The notes below the pieces were generated by a model. It saw nothing but the letters and a program-made list of their open reading frames with translations, did not search any database and was not told where the DNA came from. A stretch of DNA of 64,000 nt from Okapia johnstoni (taxonomy: Eukaryota; Chordata; Mammalia; Artiodactyla; Giraffidae), in the NCBI GenBank assembly GCA_024291935.2, contig CM044316.1, forward strand, positions 8,920,501-8,984,500, written 5' to 3'. The translations under genes and the position numbers were made by a program. Shown here piece by piece: positions 44,431 to 57,200 of the stretch; positions within the stretch are counted from its first letter, which is position 1, and each line of letters opens with the position of its first letter.

Positions 44431-45211
44431 GCAGTTCTCACTTTCGGCGCCCAGGGTAGGGTTAGGATGGGCCTGGTCACCAGAAGCCAGGTTCCACAGC
44501 ACTCGGGCCTCAGACCTCGAGCTGCCCCGCCTCCGTGAGGGCCAACTTTGCCTTTAATTGTTTAAAAAAAAAAAAAAAACCTTACGGAAATAATTTAACC
44601 GAATTATCCCCCAGCAGATCCAGGTAGACCTTCCCAGTTCCTGGTAACGACAGAGGGACCTCCACAGCTTCTCTGGCCCAGGTCAGTTTGGGCTTGTCTG
44701 GCTCCTAGGCTGGAAGCAGTGGACCTGTGGTGGCTACTCCGGCCTCCCCCAAGGCCCCAGGCATCCTCCAAAGGGCCTCCCCATCCCTTGAAAGGTCCCC
44801 AGGTGTCCCCTCTAAAGCCTTCAGATGACCCTGCAGGGCCCCATGTATCACCTCGAAAATCCTGGGGTGTCCCTGAAAGGGTCCCAAGTACCCCAGCCTG
44901 GAGGAAGGGAGCTTCACATAGGCTGCCCCATCTTAGAGACTAGAGGGGCCATACCCCGGCCCAGGTGCTCTCAGATCCTGGGCAGAAAATAGGCAGTTCC
45001 CTCTCTGCAGCGTGGAGGAGTTTAAATTGTCACACCGCGATAGCCCGAGGTAGCTATGATTCCCACCCTCTGCCCTCTTGGGGCTCTGTTGACCCCTGGG
45101 GCAGCCAGATGGGTCTAGGTGGGGGAGGGGTGGCCTCAGCCAAGGCCACTGGTACCTGTAACCCAGAGATAGGAACTGCTTGTAATGATAAGATTTGCTC
45201 CTTGTTTTCAG
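44431..45211. other. BRME1: BRME1 upstream/first-intron region
   Basis: GC-moderate sequence with a 15-A run at 44564-44579. No repeat assigned. The proline-rich open frames at 44705-44943 have no recognised match. Confidence 0.45.
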
Positions 45212-45232
45212 ATTTCTCTAGGGAGAGATAAA

Positions 45233-48200
45233 ATGAGTAAGAGGAAGAAGCTTCGGACCTCAGGTATTTGGACGACCAAGTTGATACATCTTTATTGCTT
45301 CTTCTGCTTTTAGGAGGAATGTGGGCTTATTGCAGAAATGCTAACGTGACCACACCAAGCTCCTTAAAATAACAACAACGATGATTTAATACACAGGATG
45401 ACTTAGTGCAAGTCTAAGTTATGGAGAAGTGCTTATAGTAAAAAGTGAAAGCTTTGTGGAGCTTCCTTCAGCCTGTAGTGGGATCCCACAGCCTAGGGGA
45501 GGCCTGCAGGCTTCAGGGAGGGGTACAGCTTCTATGTGGGTCCACTCTCAGAGATGACCCGTGAGTAGAGCTTGATGTGCTGGTATGTGGCTTGAGCAAA
45601 AAACCTAGATTCATCTCCCTGTGTGATGGCAGATAACTTACTCTGTGTCTCACTATCCTCCTGTAAGTAGGGGATAATAAAGAGCACATACCATTTCCTT
45701 TATTTTCTTTTAAAAATATTTTTAAATTTATCTTTAATTGGAGGATAATTGCTTTACAATATTGTGTTGGTTTCTGCCATATATCAACATGAGTCAGCCA
45801 TAAGTATATGTATGTCCACTCCCTCTTGAACCTCCCGCCCACCTCCTTACCCTGTCCTTTAGAACAGTGATTCTCAACCTGTTGCGGGGAGCAGTTTGAT
45901 TCCAGAGGACATTTGGCAATATCTAAAGACTTTTTTTTTAAGTATTTATTCATTTATTTGGCTGGGCCAAGTCCTAATTGCAGCATGTGGAATCTTTCAG
46001 TTGTGGCCCCTGGGTTCACAGAACTAGTGGGATCTAGTTCTGTGACCAGGGATTGAACCCTCTGCATTGGGAGCAGGAGTCTTAACCACTGGACCACCAG
46101 GGAAGTCCCTAGAGACACTCTGGGGTTTTACAACTGGTGTGTTTGGGTGGGTCGGTGGGAGGTACTGGCATTTCATGGGTCGAGGGCAGAGATGCTGCTC
46201 AAAATCATAGCATGCAGAGGACAGCCCCCACAGCACAGAATGACCTGGCCCCAAATGTCAGTAGTACCCTAAATGTCAGTAGTACCCCAAATGTCAGTAG
46301 TGCCAAAGTTGAGAACTTTGCCCTAGAGCTCACATGTGAATTAGTATTTGTAAAGCACTGAAAGTAGACCCATGGCAGGACACAAATACATGCTGCTGTT
46401 ATGATTGTCCTTTCAGATTTTTTTTTTTCATTTTGAAACAATTTTGAGCTTACAGAAAGTTGTAAAAATATTTCAGAGTTCCGTCTACCCTTTCCTCAGC
46501 TTCCGCTAATGTTAAAGCCCCCCACAACCATAAGATGATGGTCAACCATGTTGTTGTTTAGTCACTCAGTTGTGTCCGCTCTTTTGTGACCCCATGGACT
46601 GTAGTCCCCCAGGCTCCTCTGTCCATGGGATTTCTCAGGCAAGAATGCTGGAGTGGGTTGCCATTTCCTTCTCCAGGAGATCTTCCTGACCCAGGGATCA
46701 AACCCATGTCTTGTGCATTGGCACTCGGATTCTTTACCACTGAGCCACTAGGGAAGCCTGGATCAACCACATCGAGGAGCATAAAAAACAGGAAATAAAT
46801 CTCAGTACCCTACTTCTTCCAGACTTTTTCTTTATGTACACAAATACATTGTTTTTATTGGACAAATATAATCATCAACATACTGATCTGCAGCCTCTGA
46901 TTTTCAACTTCATGGGTTTTCAAGATCATCTTTACCTCTCAATATACATAGAGAATTGCCTCGTTCAGAACGAAAACATCCAGTATTATGTAGTATAGCT
47001 CCATTCCCCTGTCATTGGCTAAGGAATTTAAATTTCTTAAAAATTTAGGAATGACCCCTTCACTTAGTGGCTAATGAACTTCAAGAGTAGGATGTAGGGT
47101 AGGAAAGAAATCAACAGATCAAAGATGTTTAGGGCTTCCCTGGTGGCTCAGTGGTAAAGAATCCACCTGTCAGTGCAAGAGACAGGGGTTCAAGCCCTGG
47201 TCTGGGAGGATCCCACATGCCATGGAGCAAGTAAGCCCCTGCACCAGAACTGCTGAGCCTGCACTCCAGAGCCTCGGAGCCAAAACTGCTGAAGCCTGTG
47301 TGCCCTAGAGCTTGTGTTTCACAAAAAGAGAAGCCACTGCAGTGAGAAGCTTTCATACCATAGCTAGAGAAAAGCCCGAGCTGGGACAAAGACCCAGCAC
47401 AGCCAAAAATAAATAAATAGAATTATTAAAAAAAAAAAAAAAAAAAGATGTTTGTGCAGAGATGAGTAACAAGCTGCTTGGAGGCACAGGAATTTCTGTG
47501 ACCTTGTAGGGGGAAGCTGGGGCCAGCCAGGCCCACCCACAGAAGGTCATTTGGGGCCTCTTTTGGCAGTGGACTCCTCAGCTTAGTAGACCCTGGGCTG
47601 GCCCAGGAGAGTTCTTTCTGTGTGTCCTAGATGGGTGGGGAGAAGGAAAGACGATTCTGGCAGGTGGTGAAAGAACCCTTTCCCTCCTGGTGTCTTTGGC
47701 CTTTAGTGTTGAACATAAGGTTCTGCTTTCATTTTTCTTAAATTAATCCTGTGGGGATGGATCACAGGAAGAAAATGGGAGCCTCTTCACTCCTGTTGAT
47801 ATTTTTGCTTTTTATTTGGTACTAATAAATGTCCGTTGGATGAGTAAAGCAAGCTAGTGTTTGGGCTTCTTAAGAAACTAAACAAATGAAGCCGCTATAT
47901 TTTTGCATTTCCTGGCAAACCACAAAGTGGGAATGTGTTTGTATAAGAAACATTCATTGGAGCTTTGCTCTGGGTACAGTGCCAGGGTGGGTCCATAAGG
48001 TGGGGGGTGGGGGTGGGAAGCACGGTGAAGATGAGATCAAGATGAGATTTAGATCTTGCAGTTGATACCTTCAAAGTCTAGTCAGGGGGAAAGGAAAAAT
48101 GCTTCTCACCAAGGGAGCTAACCAAATACTCAGCAGTGGGGTAAAGTTCTAAATGGGCCCATGTGAACTGCAACTGACAGAATTGGGAGAAATTACAGGA

Positions 48201-51200
48201 AAGTCAGTGTGGTCTAGTGGAACCCAAAAAGCCAAATGGACACTGAGGAGGACCCTTGCATTCAGTGTTGGAGGGAGGGAGCTCATTCAGTGGGTTTGTT
48301 GTTGTTTTAGTTGTATCTGACTCTTTGCAACCTCATGGACTGTAGCCCTCCAGGCTTTTCTGTCCATGAGATTTCCCAGGCAAGAAATACTTGAGTGGGT
48401 TGCCATTTCCTTCTCTAGGAGATCTTCCTGACCCAGGGATCAAACCAGAGTCTCCTGCATTGGCAGGCGGATTCTTTACCACTGAGCTACCTGGCAAATT
48501 CTTAATGGGTTTACTTCAAGATATATAAGGAGGATAAGGGGACGACAGAGGACGAGATGGTTGGATGGCATGACTGACTCAATGGACATGGGTTTGAGCA
48601 AGCTCCAGGAGATGGTGAAGGACAAGGAAGCATGCTCCAGTCCATGGGGTCACAAAGAGTCGGACACAACTGAACAACAATATAAGGAGCTGAGTTTGGA
48701 AAGGTCTTTGTGACAACCTCCAGAAAAATCAGACCTGGGTTTGGTTTGTCTTTTTGTTCTCACTGCCTGGTCAGAGATGCAGTACATAGTAGGTGTTCAG
48801 TAAGTGTTCAGGTACACTTAAGTGTGAAGGCTCTGGAGCTGGACTGCCTGAATCCCATTTCAGAGTCTTTGGTCTCTCCATGCCTCAGCTTGCTCATCTG
48901 TAACATGGGCATAACATGAAGACTCTACCTCGAAGTTTTATCATAACATACCTGAGTCCTCAGGGCAGTGTCTGGCGTGGAACTGAACTAGAGTCAACCC
49001 TTATTATTTGCTCACTTGGGGCCAGATTTTGGAGCATTCTGACAAGTCAGTGCTATTGGCAATTTCTATATAAGGGAATTCCCTTCATTAAACAAACAGA
49101 TGTTAATAAACACCTTTAGGCTCTGAATTGCATTCAGTGATGGGAAAGGTATTTGTAGGGATGTAACAGGGACCAAGAGGCTACTGAGCCGAGAAGTCAC
49201 CTCCTTACCGCTCGATGACTCTGGGTCCCAGTTTTCCCAGGTTGGATATTCTGCAAGCGTCATGGAAAACCAGAGTGGTACATAAAAATGAATGTCATCT
49301 GCATTTTCTGGGAGGTGATCCGGGTTTTCTCATGCATTTATTCAGTCATCTTCCAAGTATTTATTGAGCAGTTCTCGACCCAGGAATCAAATGAGGGTTT
49401 CCTGTATTGCAGGCGGATTCTTTACCAACTGATCTGTCAGGGAAGCCCCATTTATTGAGCACCAACAGTTTATTAGATGCTCATGTAGCCACTTGAGACC
49501 CAGCAGAGAATGAGATAAATGAGGCCTCTCCTTGCATGGACAGGTTGTAGTGGAGGAGACAGTAAATGATCCGGTACATCAGACGCTTGCAGAAAAGATA
49601 TAAAGTGAATACAACAGAGCATGGGTCCTAGAGGAGTTGCTCTATAGGAAGGGCAAGAATGGCTCCTCTGGGGACTTCGCTGGTGGTCCAGTAGTTAAGA
49701 CTCTGTGTTTCCACAGGGGGCACAGGTTTGATCCCTGGTTGGGGAACTAAGATCCCACATGTCCTCTCACCAAAAAAAAAAAAAAGAAAAAAAATGGCCC
49801 CTCTATAGGGGTATTTGAGCTGAGACCCAAGGGAACCAGCACACATCTCTCACCACTTCCCCAGAGAAACAGGCAGCTGGACAGGTTTTCTTGTGATTCT
49901 GAGCCAGGCCAGGTCACCTCAGGATTCAGTGTCCGTCATGACTAGGCCACAGGATAAAAGCCTTTGAATCCCATGGCCCCATAAATCCATGGGTCCCACC
50001 TGGATGACAGTCCATCCCATGTCTCACTCTCCAGGCAAGCATCAGAGCAGGAATTTCTTGCCCTTTGCACAAGCCTGCTCGTGTTGGATCAGCGACCCAT
50101 ATGTGTTTGGTTGTTGGTCATGGCAGTGTGTGCTCCCACCGTCCCCCACCCCTTCATTTCTTTATTTTCTTTCCGTTTATTTATTTTTGGCTGTGCTGGG
50201 TCTTTTGAGGGCTTTGTCTAGTTGCAGCAAGCGGTGTCTGCTCTTCATTGCAGTGCACAGGCTTGTCATTTTGATGGCTTCTCTTGTTGGGTTCTACTAG
50301 ACGACACTGACTTTCCTGTAATTTATCCTAATTCTGTCAATAGTGGCCACGTGACATGCAAGATCTTCCCAAAGCAGGGATTGAACCTGTGTCCCCCTCA
50401 TTAGCAGGCGGATTCTTAACCATTGGGCCACCATGAAGGGAAGCCCCCTTAATCTTCTTTTGTCTCCAAACCAGGAAGGGAAGGACTCCGTCTTCCGAAA
50501 CTTCCAAAGAACCCAAGGATAGAAGACTCTGACAGGGCCACCAGCCAGAGTTCCATGTTAGACTGTGTGCATCACCCTGAAGAATCAGAAGGCGGATCAG
50601 GACTCTCTCCCTCTGCAGAGCAGAGTGGAGAGGAACCAGGACAGGCAGCCTCCCGGTAGGTGGCTCAGAACATCCAGCAAGCCTCTCCACTGACAGTGGG
50701 CACAGCATGGTGACCTAGTGGACAGGATGCAAAGGTGGGGGACCAGCCAACGTGACCCAGCCAGTGCTGTGCCTCCCCCACAGGGTCAGGGCCCTTGGAT
50801 TGAGCTTCTTGAAGTTTTGCTCTAGAGATTCCTCTCTAGTGAGAAAGGTCAACATATATATATATTTTTTTAATTAAATTTTATTTATTTCTTGTTTACT
50901 TATTTATTTTTGGCTGAATTGAGTCTTTGTTGCTGTGTATGGGCTTTCTCCAGTTCCAGACAGCGGAAGGTACACTTTGTCGCAGTACATAGGCTTTTCA
51001 TTGCAGTGGCTTTTCTTGTTGTGGAGCACAGGCTGTAGGCATGTGGGCACAAGTAGTTGTAGCACATAGGCTCAGTAGTTGTAGTGAAATCCCGTGGCAT
51101 GTGAAATCTTCCTGGGCCAGAAATTGAACCTGTGTCCCCTGCATTGGCAGGCAAGTTCTTATCCATTGTGCCACCAGGGAAGTCCTGTCACATTCCTTCT

Positions 51201-54200
51201 TAATGAAGAGGGGACTGAAGGAGTTGTGGGTTCTGTGAAATAATAACCCATAAGAGAGGATTAAGCACCTTTATGTTCCAGGCAGTGTGCTAATAGTAAA
51301 TACTTTACACACATCCGCTTATTTAATCTTCATGGCACTGTGACACAGGTTTTTAACCCCATTTGAGGACTCTGAGGCTTCAAGCAATCAAATGACTTGC
51401 CCAGGGCCACTAAGCTCATACAGGGTGGGCAGCAGTTCTGGCTTCGTCTGGTTCCTGTGCTCTTCACTACTATGGGTTCCCAGTTCCCATATATTTTCAA
51501 GAAATATGTAATTAAACACGGTGGGAAGACAGGAAATCTCTGGAGAATCATTTAGTCTCCATGGGGTTAAGCCATATGTAACTGCAGCCAAGTAAAAAGG
51601 GTTATTAGGAGTTGGGAGAAGGAAAGTTCCTGCTGTCCGAAGTCTTCAGAGAAAGCACTGTGGATTAGTGTAGCACATTTTCTGCATGAAAAAGTAAGGC
51701 ATGCGGTCCGGCTGACAGGACCATTTTCTGGGGTGCATGTCTGATCTCAGGTCGTGGCAGTCTTAGTGCTAAAGCTGCATGTGTGATAGGAAGAGAGGGG
51801 CCACTTGTCACAGCTAAGGCATCCTCCCAGACACACACGACGGTGTCACCATGTCCCTCACCCCATAGAGGCCATCAGGGCTGATGGGGTTGTGGCTGCT
51901 GGCCACTCTGCTGTTTGAGTCCATAAGAATAATCAGAACCCACAGAAATGGGTTCCAGCCCCTTTGTTTCTGTTTTTTTTAATGTTTTATTGAGAAATAC
52001 CGCCTGTGCGGAAATGTAGCAGAAAAAAAGCAACATAAATCAGTCAGCCTAGCACATTTATGTTGAGAAATGAAATCTTGCCAGTACCCCAGAAGCCGCC
52101 CAAACAACCCATCCCAATTAAAAAATTTTGAGCAGAAGGTTGCTATCAGTATCTAGACTTATTCTGTCTCCATAACCTCCCTTGGCACAATCCAAGCCCA
52201 TTAGCGTAGCTTCATGCTTTATCCTGCTTCACTTCTAAAGTTGAAATCATGAAGTTTCAGTTCCAGATTCTGATTTTTTTTTTTCACAATATACATATCC
52301 ACATTTATTTGGATATAACTGTAAGTCTCACCAGTTTTTAAAAAAGACTTTTTTAGAGCAGTTTTAGGTTTACAATAAAATTGAGAGGAAGGTACAGTGA
52401 TTTCTGATATACCCTTTGCCCTCCCACATCCCTCGTGACCGCCATCACTCACCAGAATGGTACATTTTACATTTTTTTTTTTTTTTTTTTTTAACCAAGG
52501 ATGAAGCTACATTGATATATGGACAGGGAAGCCTGGCGTGTTGCAGTCCACGGGGTCACAGAGTCGGACACAACTGAATGACTGAACCGAACTGACACAT
52601 GTTAATCACCCACAGTCCATAGTTTACTTTAATTTTTTTTTTTTTTATTGTTTAATTTTGGTTGTGCTGGGTATTTGTTGCTGCACAGGCTTTTCTCTAG
52701 TTGTGGCAAGTAGAGGCTCCTCTGTAGTTGCGGTGCATGGGCTTCTCATTGCAGTGGCTTCTCTTGTTGCAGAGCATGTTCTCTAAGGCATGCGGGCTTC
52801 TGTAGTTGCAGCTCCTGGCTCTAGAGCACAGGCTCAGTAGCTGTGGCACACAGTTGCCATGCAGCCTGTGGGATCTTCCTGGACCAGGGATTGATCCCAG
52901 GTCTCCTGCATTGGCAGGTGGATTCTTATCCACTGGACCACCAGAGAAGCCCCTAAGTTTACATTCTGTGCGTTGTACACTCTGTGGGTTTGACTAGAGG
53001 AATAATAACATATGTCAGTACAACATCACGCAGAGTTCTTTCACAGCCATAAAAATCCTAGTCTATTCATTTTCCCTGGTAACCACTGATCTTTTTCACC
53101 GTCTTCATAGTTTGCTCTTTCCAGAATATTGTATAATTGGAATCATACAGTACATAGCCTTTTCAGATTGGCTTCTTTCACATGGTAACATGCATTTAAG
53201 GTATCTCCACACGTCTTCATGGCTTGAGAGCTCGTTTATTTATTTTTTATTTTATTTTATAAAGCAGATGGCATAACTTTGTTTGTTTATTTTTAAAAAG
53301 TCTAGACTTGTCTGGTGGTCCAGTGGTTAAGACTCTACCCTTCCAGTGCAGGGGATACCAGTTTGATCCTTAGTCCAGGAAGTTCTACATTCCTTGGGGT
53401 GTGGTCAAAAATTAATTCAAATTTTTTTATTGGAGTCTAATTGATTTACATTGTTGTGTTAGTTTCAGGTGTACAGCAAAGTGAATCAGTTGTACACACA
53501 TCCACTCTTTTCTGGATTCTTTTCCCATATAGGCCATCACAGAGCATTGAGTGGAGGAGAGCTTGTTTCTTCTTAGCACTGAACGCTGTCCCACTGTCGT
53601 CATGTACCATAGTTTATTTATTTTGAAAATTACTTTATTTAATTATTTATCTTTGGCCATGCTGGGTTGGGTCTTTGTTACTGTGTGTGGGCTTTCTCTG
53701 GTTGTGGAGAGCAGGGCCTACTCTCTAGTTGTGGTGGGCTTCTCATTGCAGTGGCTTCTCTTGTTGCAGAGCACAGGCTCTAGGACCCATGGGCTTCAGT
53801 ACTTGCAACACATGGGCTCAGTAATCACAGCTGTAAATCAGGGGCTCGGTAGCTGCGGCACATGGGCTTCTTGTCCCCTTCGGTATGTGGGATCTTCCCA
53901 GACCAGAACTCGAACCGGTGTCCCCTACATTGGCAGGCAGATTCTTTACCACTGGACCATCAGGAAAGGCCTACCACAGTTTAGTTATCCACTCACCCGC
54001 TGAGGGCCTCTCAATTGCTTCCACATTGTGGCAATTATGAATACACCCGTTTTTTTAGACACTGTGTTTTTTTTTTTGTATCTGCAACTTTTTAGCATTT
54101 GTAGAATTGGGGGCTGGGATGTCAGTCCAAATGAGAATTCCTGTTCTTATTCCAGGAGCCAGTTCCTGGGATTATAAGAATAAAGTGCTGCCAGAGAAGG

Positions 54201-57200
54201 CAGCTTGGCTTCTAGGCATGGGACTCCGAATGCTTCTTGGCAGTCATACGTCCCCTTCTCCACCCTGCCTTTCTCAGCAGGTGCTCCAAGGCCGCCCTCT
54301 TTGGAGACTCTGAGCACTACTCTGCCTTTGGATTCCATTGTTTGTCTCACTACACAAGTTAACGGTGTAGGAGGACTTGAGAACCTCCTCTGTTTTGTCT
54401 TTCTCCTCTAGCTCTCCTGATAATGAAGTAGACGCTCCCCCCAGGCTCCTTGGGCAGCCAGAAAAGGAGCCAGTTCCCCTTCCTCCTTCCCAGGTGAGCC
54501 TGCTCTGTAGCCTCACATGGGCACAAAAGATGCTGGAGAGCTTGTCTGTGTTCAGCAGCAGCAGCTGCTGGTGGGAGTGTGTGCTGGGGCTGGAAGGCAC
54601 AGAATGCAAGACAGAAACCGGTTTGGGGGTTTTTGCGCTTGATTTCCAAGACCTCATTCCTCCTTTATCTTTACTGTTGTTTTGTTCTTGTTGTATCTGG
54701 TTCACAGAATTCAGTGGGGAGGTTCATCCCCCAGTTTGCAAAACCCAGGAAGACAGTGACGAGACAAGCAGAGAGGAGGGAAGAGGGCCTCGGGATGGGG
54801 GTGTTCAGCTCGGTAAGGTCCTACCATCAGCCAGGCTGAGCTCTGTAGGCATACCACCTCTTGGCCCCACCTCTGCAGCCAAGTTCAACCTTGGTTTCCT
54901 TTGACAAGGACTAGGCTTCCCAGGTGGCTCAGTGGTAAAGAACCTGCTGGCCAATGCAGGAGATGCAGGAGACGCGTGTTTGATTCCTGGGTCAGGAAGA
55001 TCTCCTGGAGAAGGAAATGGCAACGCACTCTAGTATTCTTGCCTGGGAAATCCCACGGACGGAGGAGCCTGCAGGCTACAGTCCATGGGGTCGCAAAGAG
55101 TCAGACACGATTGAGCATGCACACAGCTCTGCACCTCCCCACACCCCCTCCCCACTGTGTTTAGCACTGAAGGCATCTGTGGACAGCAGGGCCTGTGTCA
55201 GCAGCCTGCAGGCCTGTGAGAGGCGCTCAGGGCAGCGTGCCTGCACTGGAACTGGAGAGGCCAGAGCTCTGTGCCCCAAACTGGGTGAAAGTGGTGAAAG
55301 TCAGAAAGGCAACCCAAGTATAGCACAGGGAGCTCACCTCGGTGTTCTGTGATGACCTAGAGCGCTGGGATGGGAGACGAGGCAGGAGGCAGGGGATATA
55401 TATATGTACTTACAGCTGCTTCACATTGGTGTACAGCAGAAGCCAACATGATATTATAAAGTAATTATCCTCCAATTAAAAGTAAATTAAGAAAGACAGC
55501 CTGCATTTCTGTCCCTAAACCCCTTTGCTTCTCAAGCTTTTGCATGAGCCGAGGGGGCTCTTACAGCATGCTATCTTGTCCTTCCTTACTCCTGTGAGCT
55601 CCAGGGGTCACGATCGCTGTCTCTGGAAGACACTCCCCTAGAAAGTGATTGATGGGCATTCCCAGCAGCTGTGTTTGTAATTTCCCCAGACCAGAAACAC
55701 CCCACATATCTTTCAGTGGGTGAATGGTTGAACAAATCGTGGTCCATTCATACCACAGAACACAACTCATCAATTTCCAAAATAAAGGAGCAAACTAGTG
55801 TGATACACATAACCACTTGGATGGATCTCCAGGGCATTAAGTAGACTCAGAGGAAGTTGTAAAAACCATATGGCCACAAGTGTCTGTCGATGGATGAGTG
55901 AATTAAACAAAACATGGGTAACATCCATACAACAGAACAGATATTTGTATATCCATGTTCATTGCAGCATTATTCACCTTGAACTCACGTCTCCTGCATT
56001 GGCAGGCAGATTCTTTACCGCTGAGCCACCAGGGAAACCCACCCAGGATCAGCACAGATCCCTATTTGGGTGCACTGTCATCCTCGTGGCATCTGAGGCT
56101 TCATACAGGGGCAGTGATGACTAGAAAAGTTTTCAGAGCAGTTGATTGTTGAAGGCCCAAGGCTTAGTCTTTCTTTCTCCACAGGGAACACTGCCAGAAC
56201 CCAGTGCACAGCAGACCAGGAGCCAGCCTCAGGAAGCGTCCCCAGGACTTGCCCTCCAGGAGGCCAGGGACCCAGGACACCAGACCCAGGCAGATGGCTC
56301 CTGCACCGAGCCCAGTGGCCTAAGCCCCATGACCCCTGGGCCCAGTGATGCGGATCCTCAGCCCTCCGTCTCCACCAGCACCTCCCCAGAGTCGGGGATG
56401 GTGCTCTCGGCCTCAGAGAGGGCTGGGCAGGACCACCTGTCAGAGCCAAGGACCAATGTGCCCAAGGGTGGAAGCACGGAAGAGGGTTGGGCTTCAGGCA
56501 GTCACGGCCAGAAAGGGCCCCTGCCAGGCAGTGACGCTGGAGAGATGGAGCCAGAGCTAGGAGCCCCCCAGCAGGGAGGTACCCCAGGGCTAGCAGGTGC
56601 TGACCTACTTGAGGGGCACTGGGAGGAAGGAGGTGGCCTCATGGGCCCAGAGCCCCCATCTGCAGCCCTGGGCCCTCCTCACCCCCTGCAAACCCTTGGC
56701 AGGGAAGCAGAGTGGAGCTGGAGCGGCTCTCGGTGCTCCCCACTTGGGGCCATTGTTATAGCAGATGTGAACACAGATCCTGCTGAGCCAGAACACAGGG
56801 CTCTGAGGGTGGCCGGGCCAGACGGGGAGGTCAGTGCCAGGGTGCCTGCCTCTCCCAGTGGGAAGGCTCCCAATGCAGGCCGCAGCAAGGCTCTGCTCAG
56901 CTGCACGCCTCTTACTGGGGCAACCAGTGAAGGCAGAGGGGAGGCACAGAGGGAAGACGAGCCCCCTGGTGACATCCTGGGGTGCTTTGCAGCCTCCCTG
57001 CCTCTGCCTCATGAGACCCAAGAACCCACACTAGGAGCTGGGGATCCCAGCCCTTCAGCCTTAGAAACAGGTCCAGATGTTGGTCAGACCCAGGTGCCAG
57101 GCCCGGATCAGGAGGGCTTGGGAGGTGTGTGCTCGCAGCCTTCGCTGTCACAACCTATAGGTGAAAAGGCAGCTGAGCTAGGGAGCCCGAGCCACAAGCA

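Noticed and set aside
44014..44557. Long frames in the CpG island as a gene between CC2D1A and BRME1
   Set aside because: High GC removes stop codons, so frames open on both strands. No homology or splice pattern.
46251..46304. CRISPR-like array
   Set aside because: Contiguous 18-bp tandem units with no spacers inside a mammalian MITE.
55167..55352. Extra BRME1 exon between exons 4 and 5
   Set aside because: After the possible acceptor TTTAG the required phase-0 reading is CAC TGA, an immediate stop. The open frame is in a different phase, and exon 4 joins exon 5 directly in phase 0.
56146..56184. Upstream ATG of the 474-codon frame as a BRME1 start
   Set aside because: The ATG lies in intron 4; the true exon begins at the CAG|GGA acceptor (56185) in phase with exon 4.
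56605..57151. Antisense frames opposite BRME1 exon 5
   Set aside because: Shadow frames of a GC-rich coding exon with no independent support.
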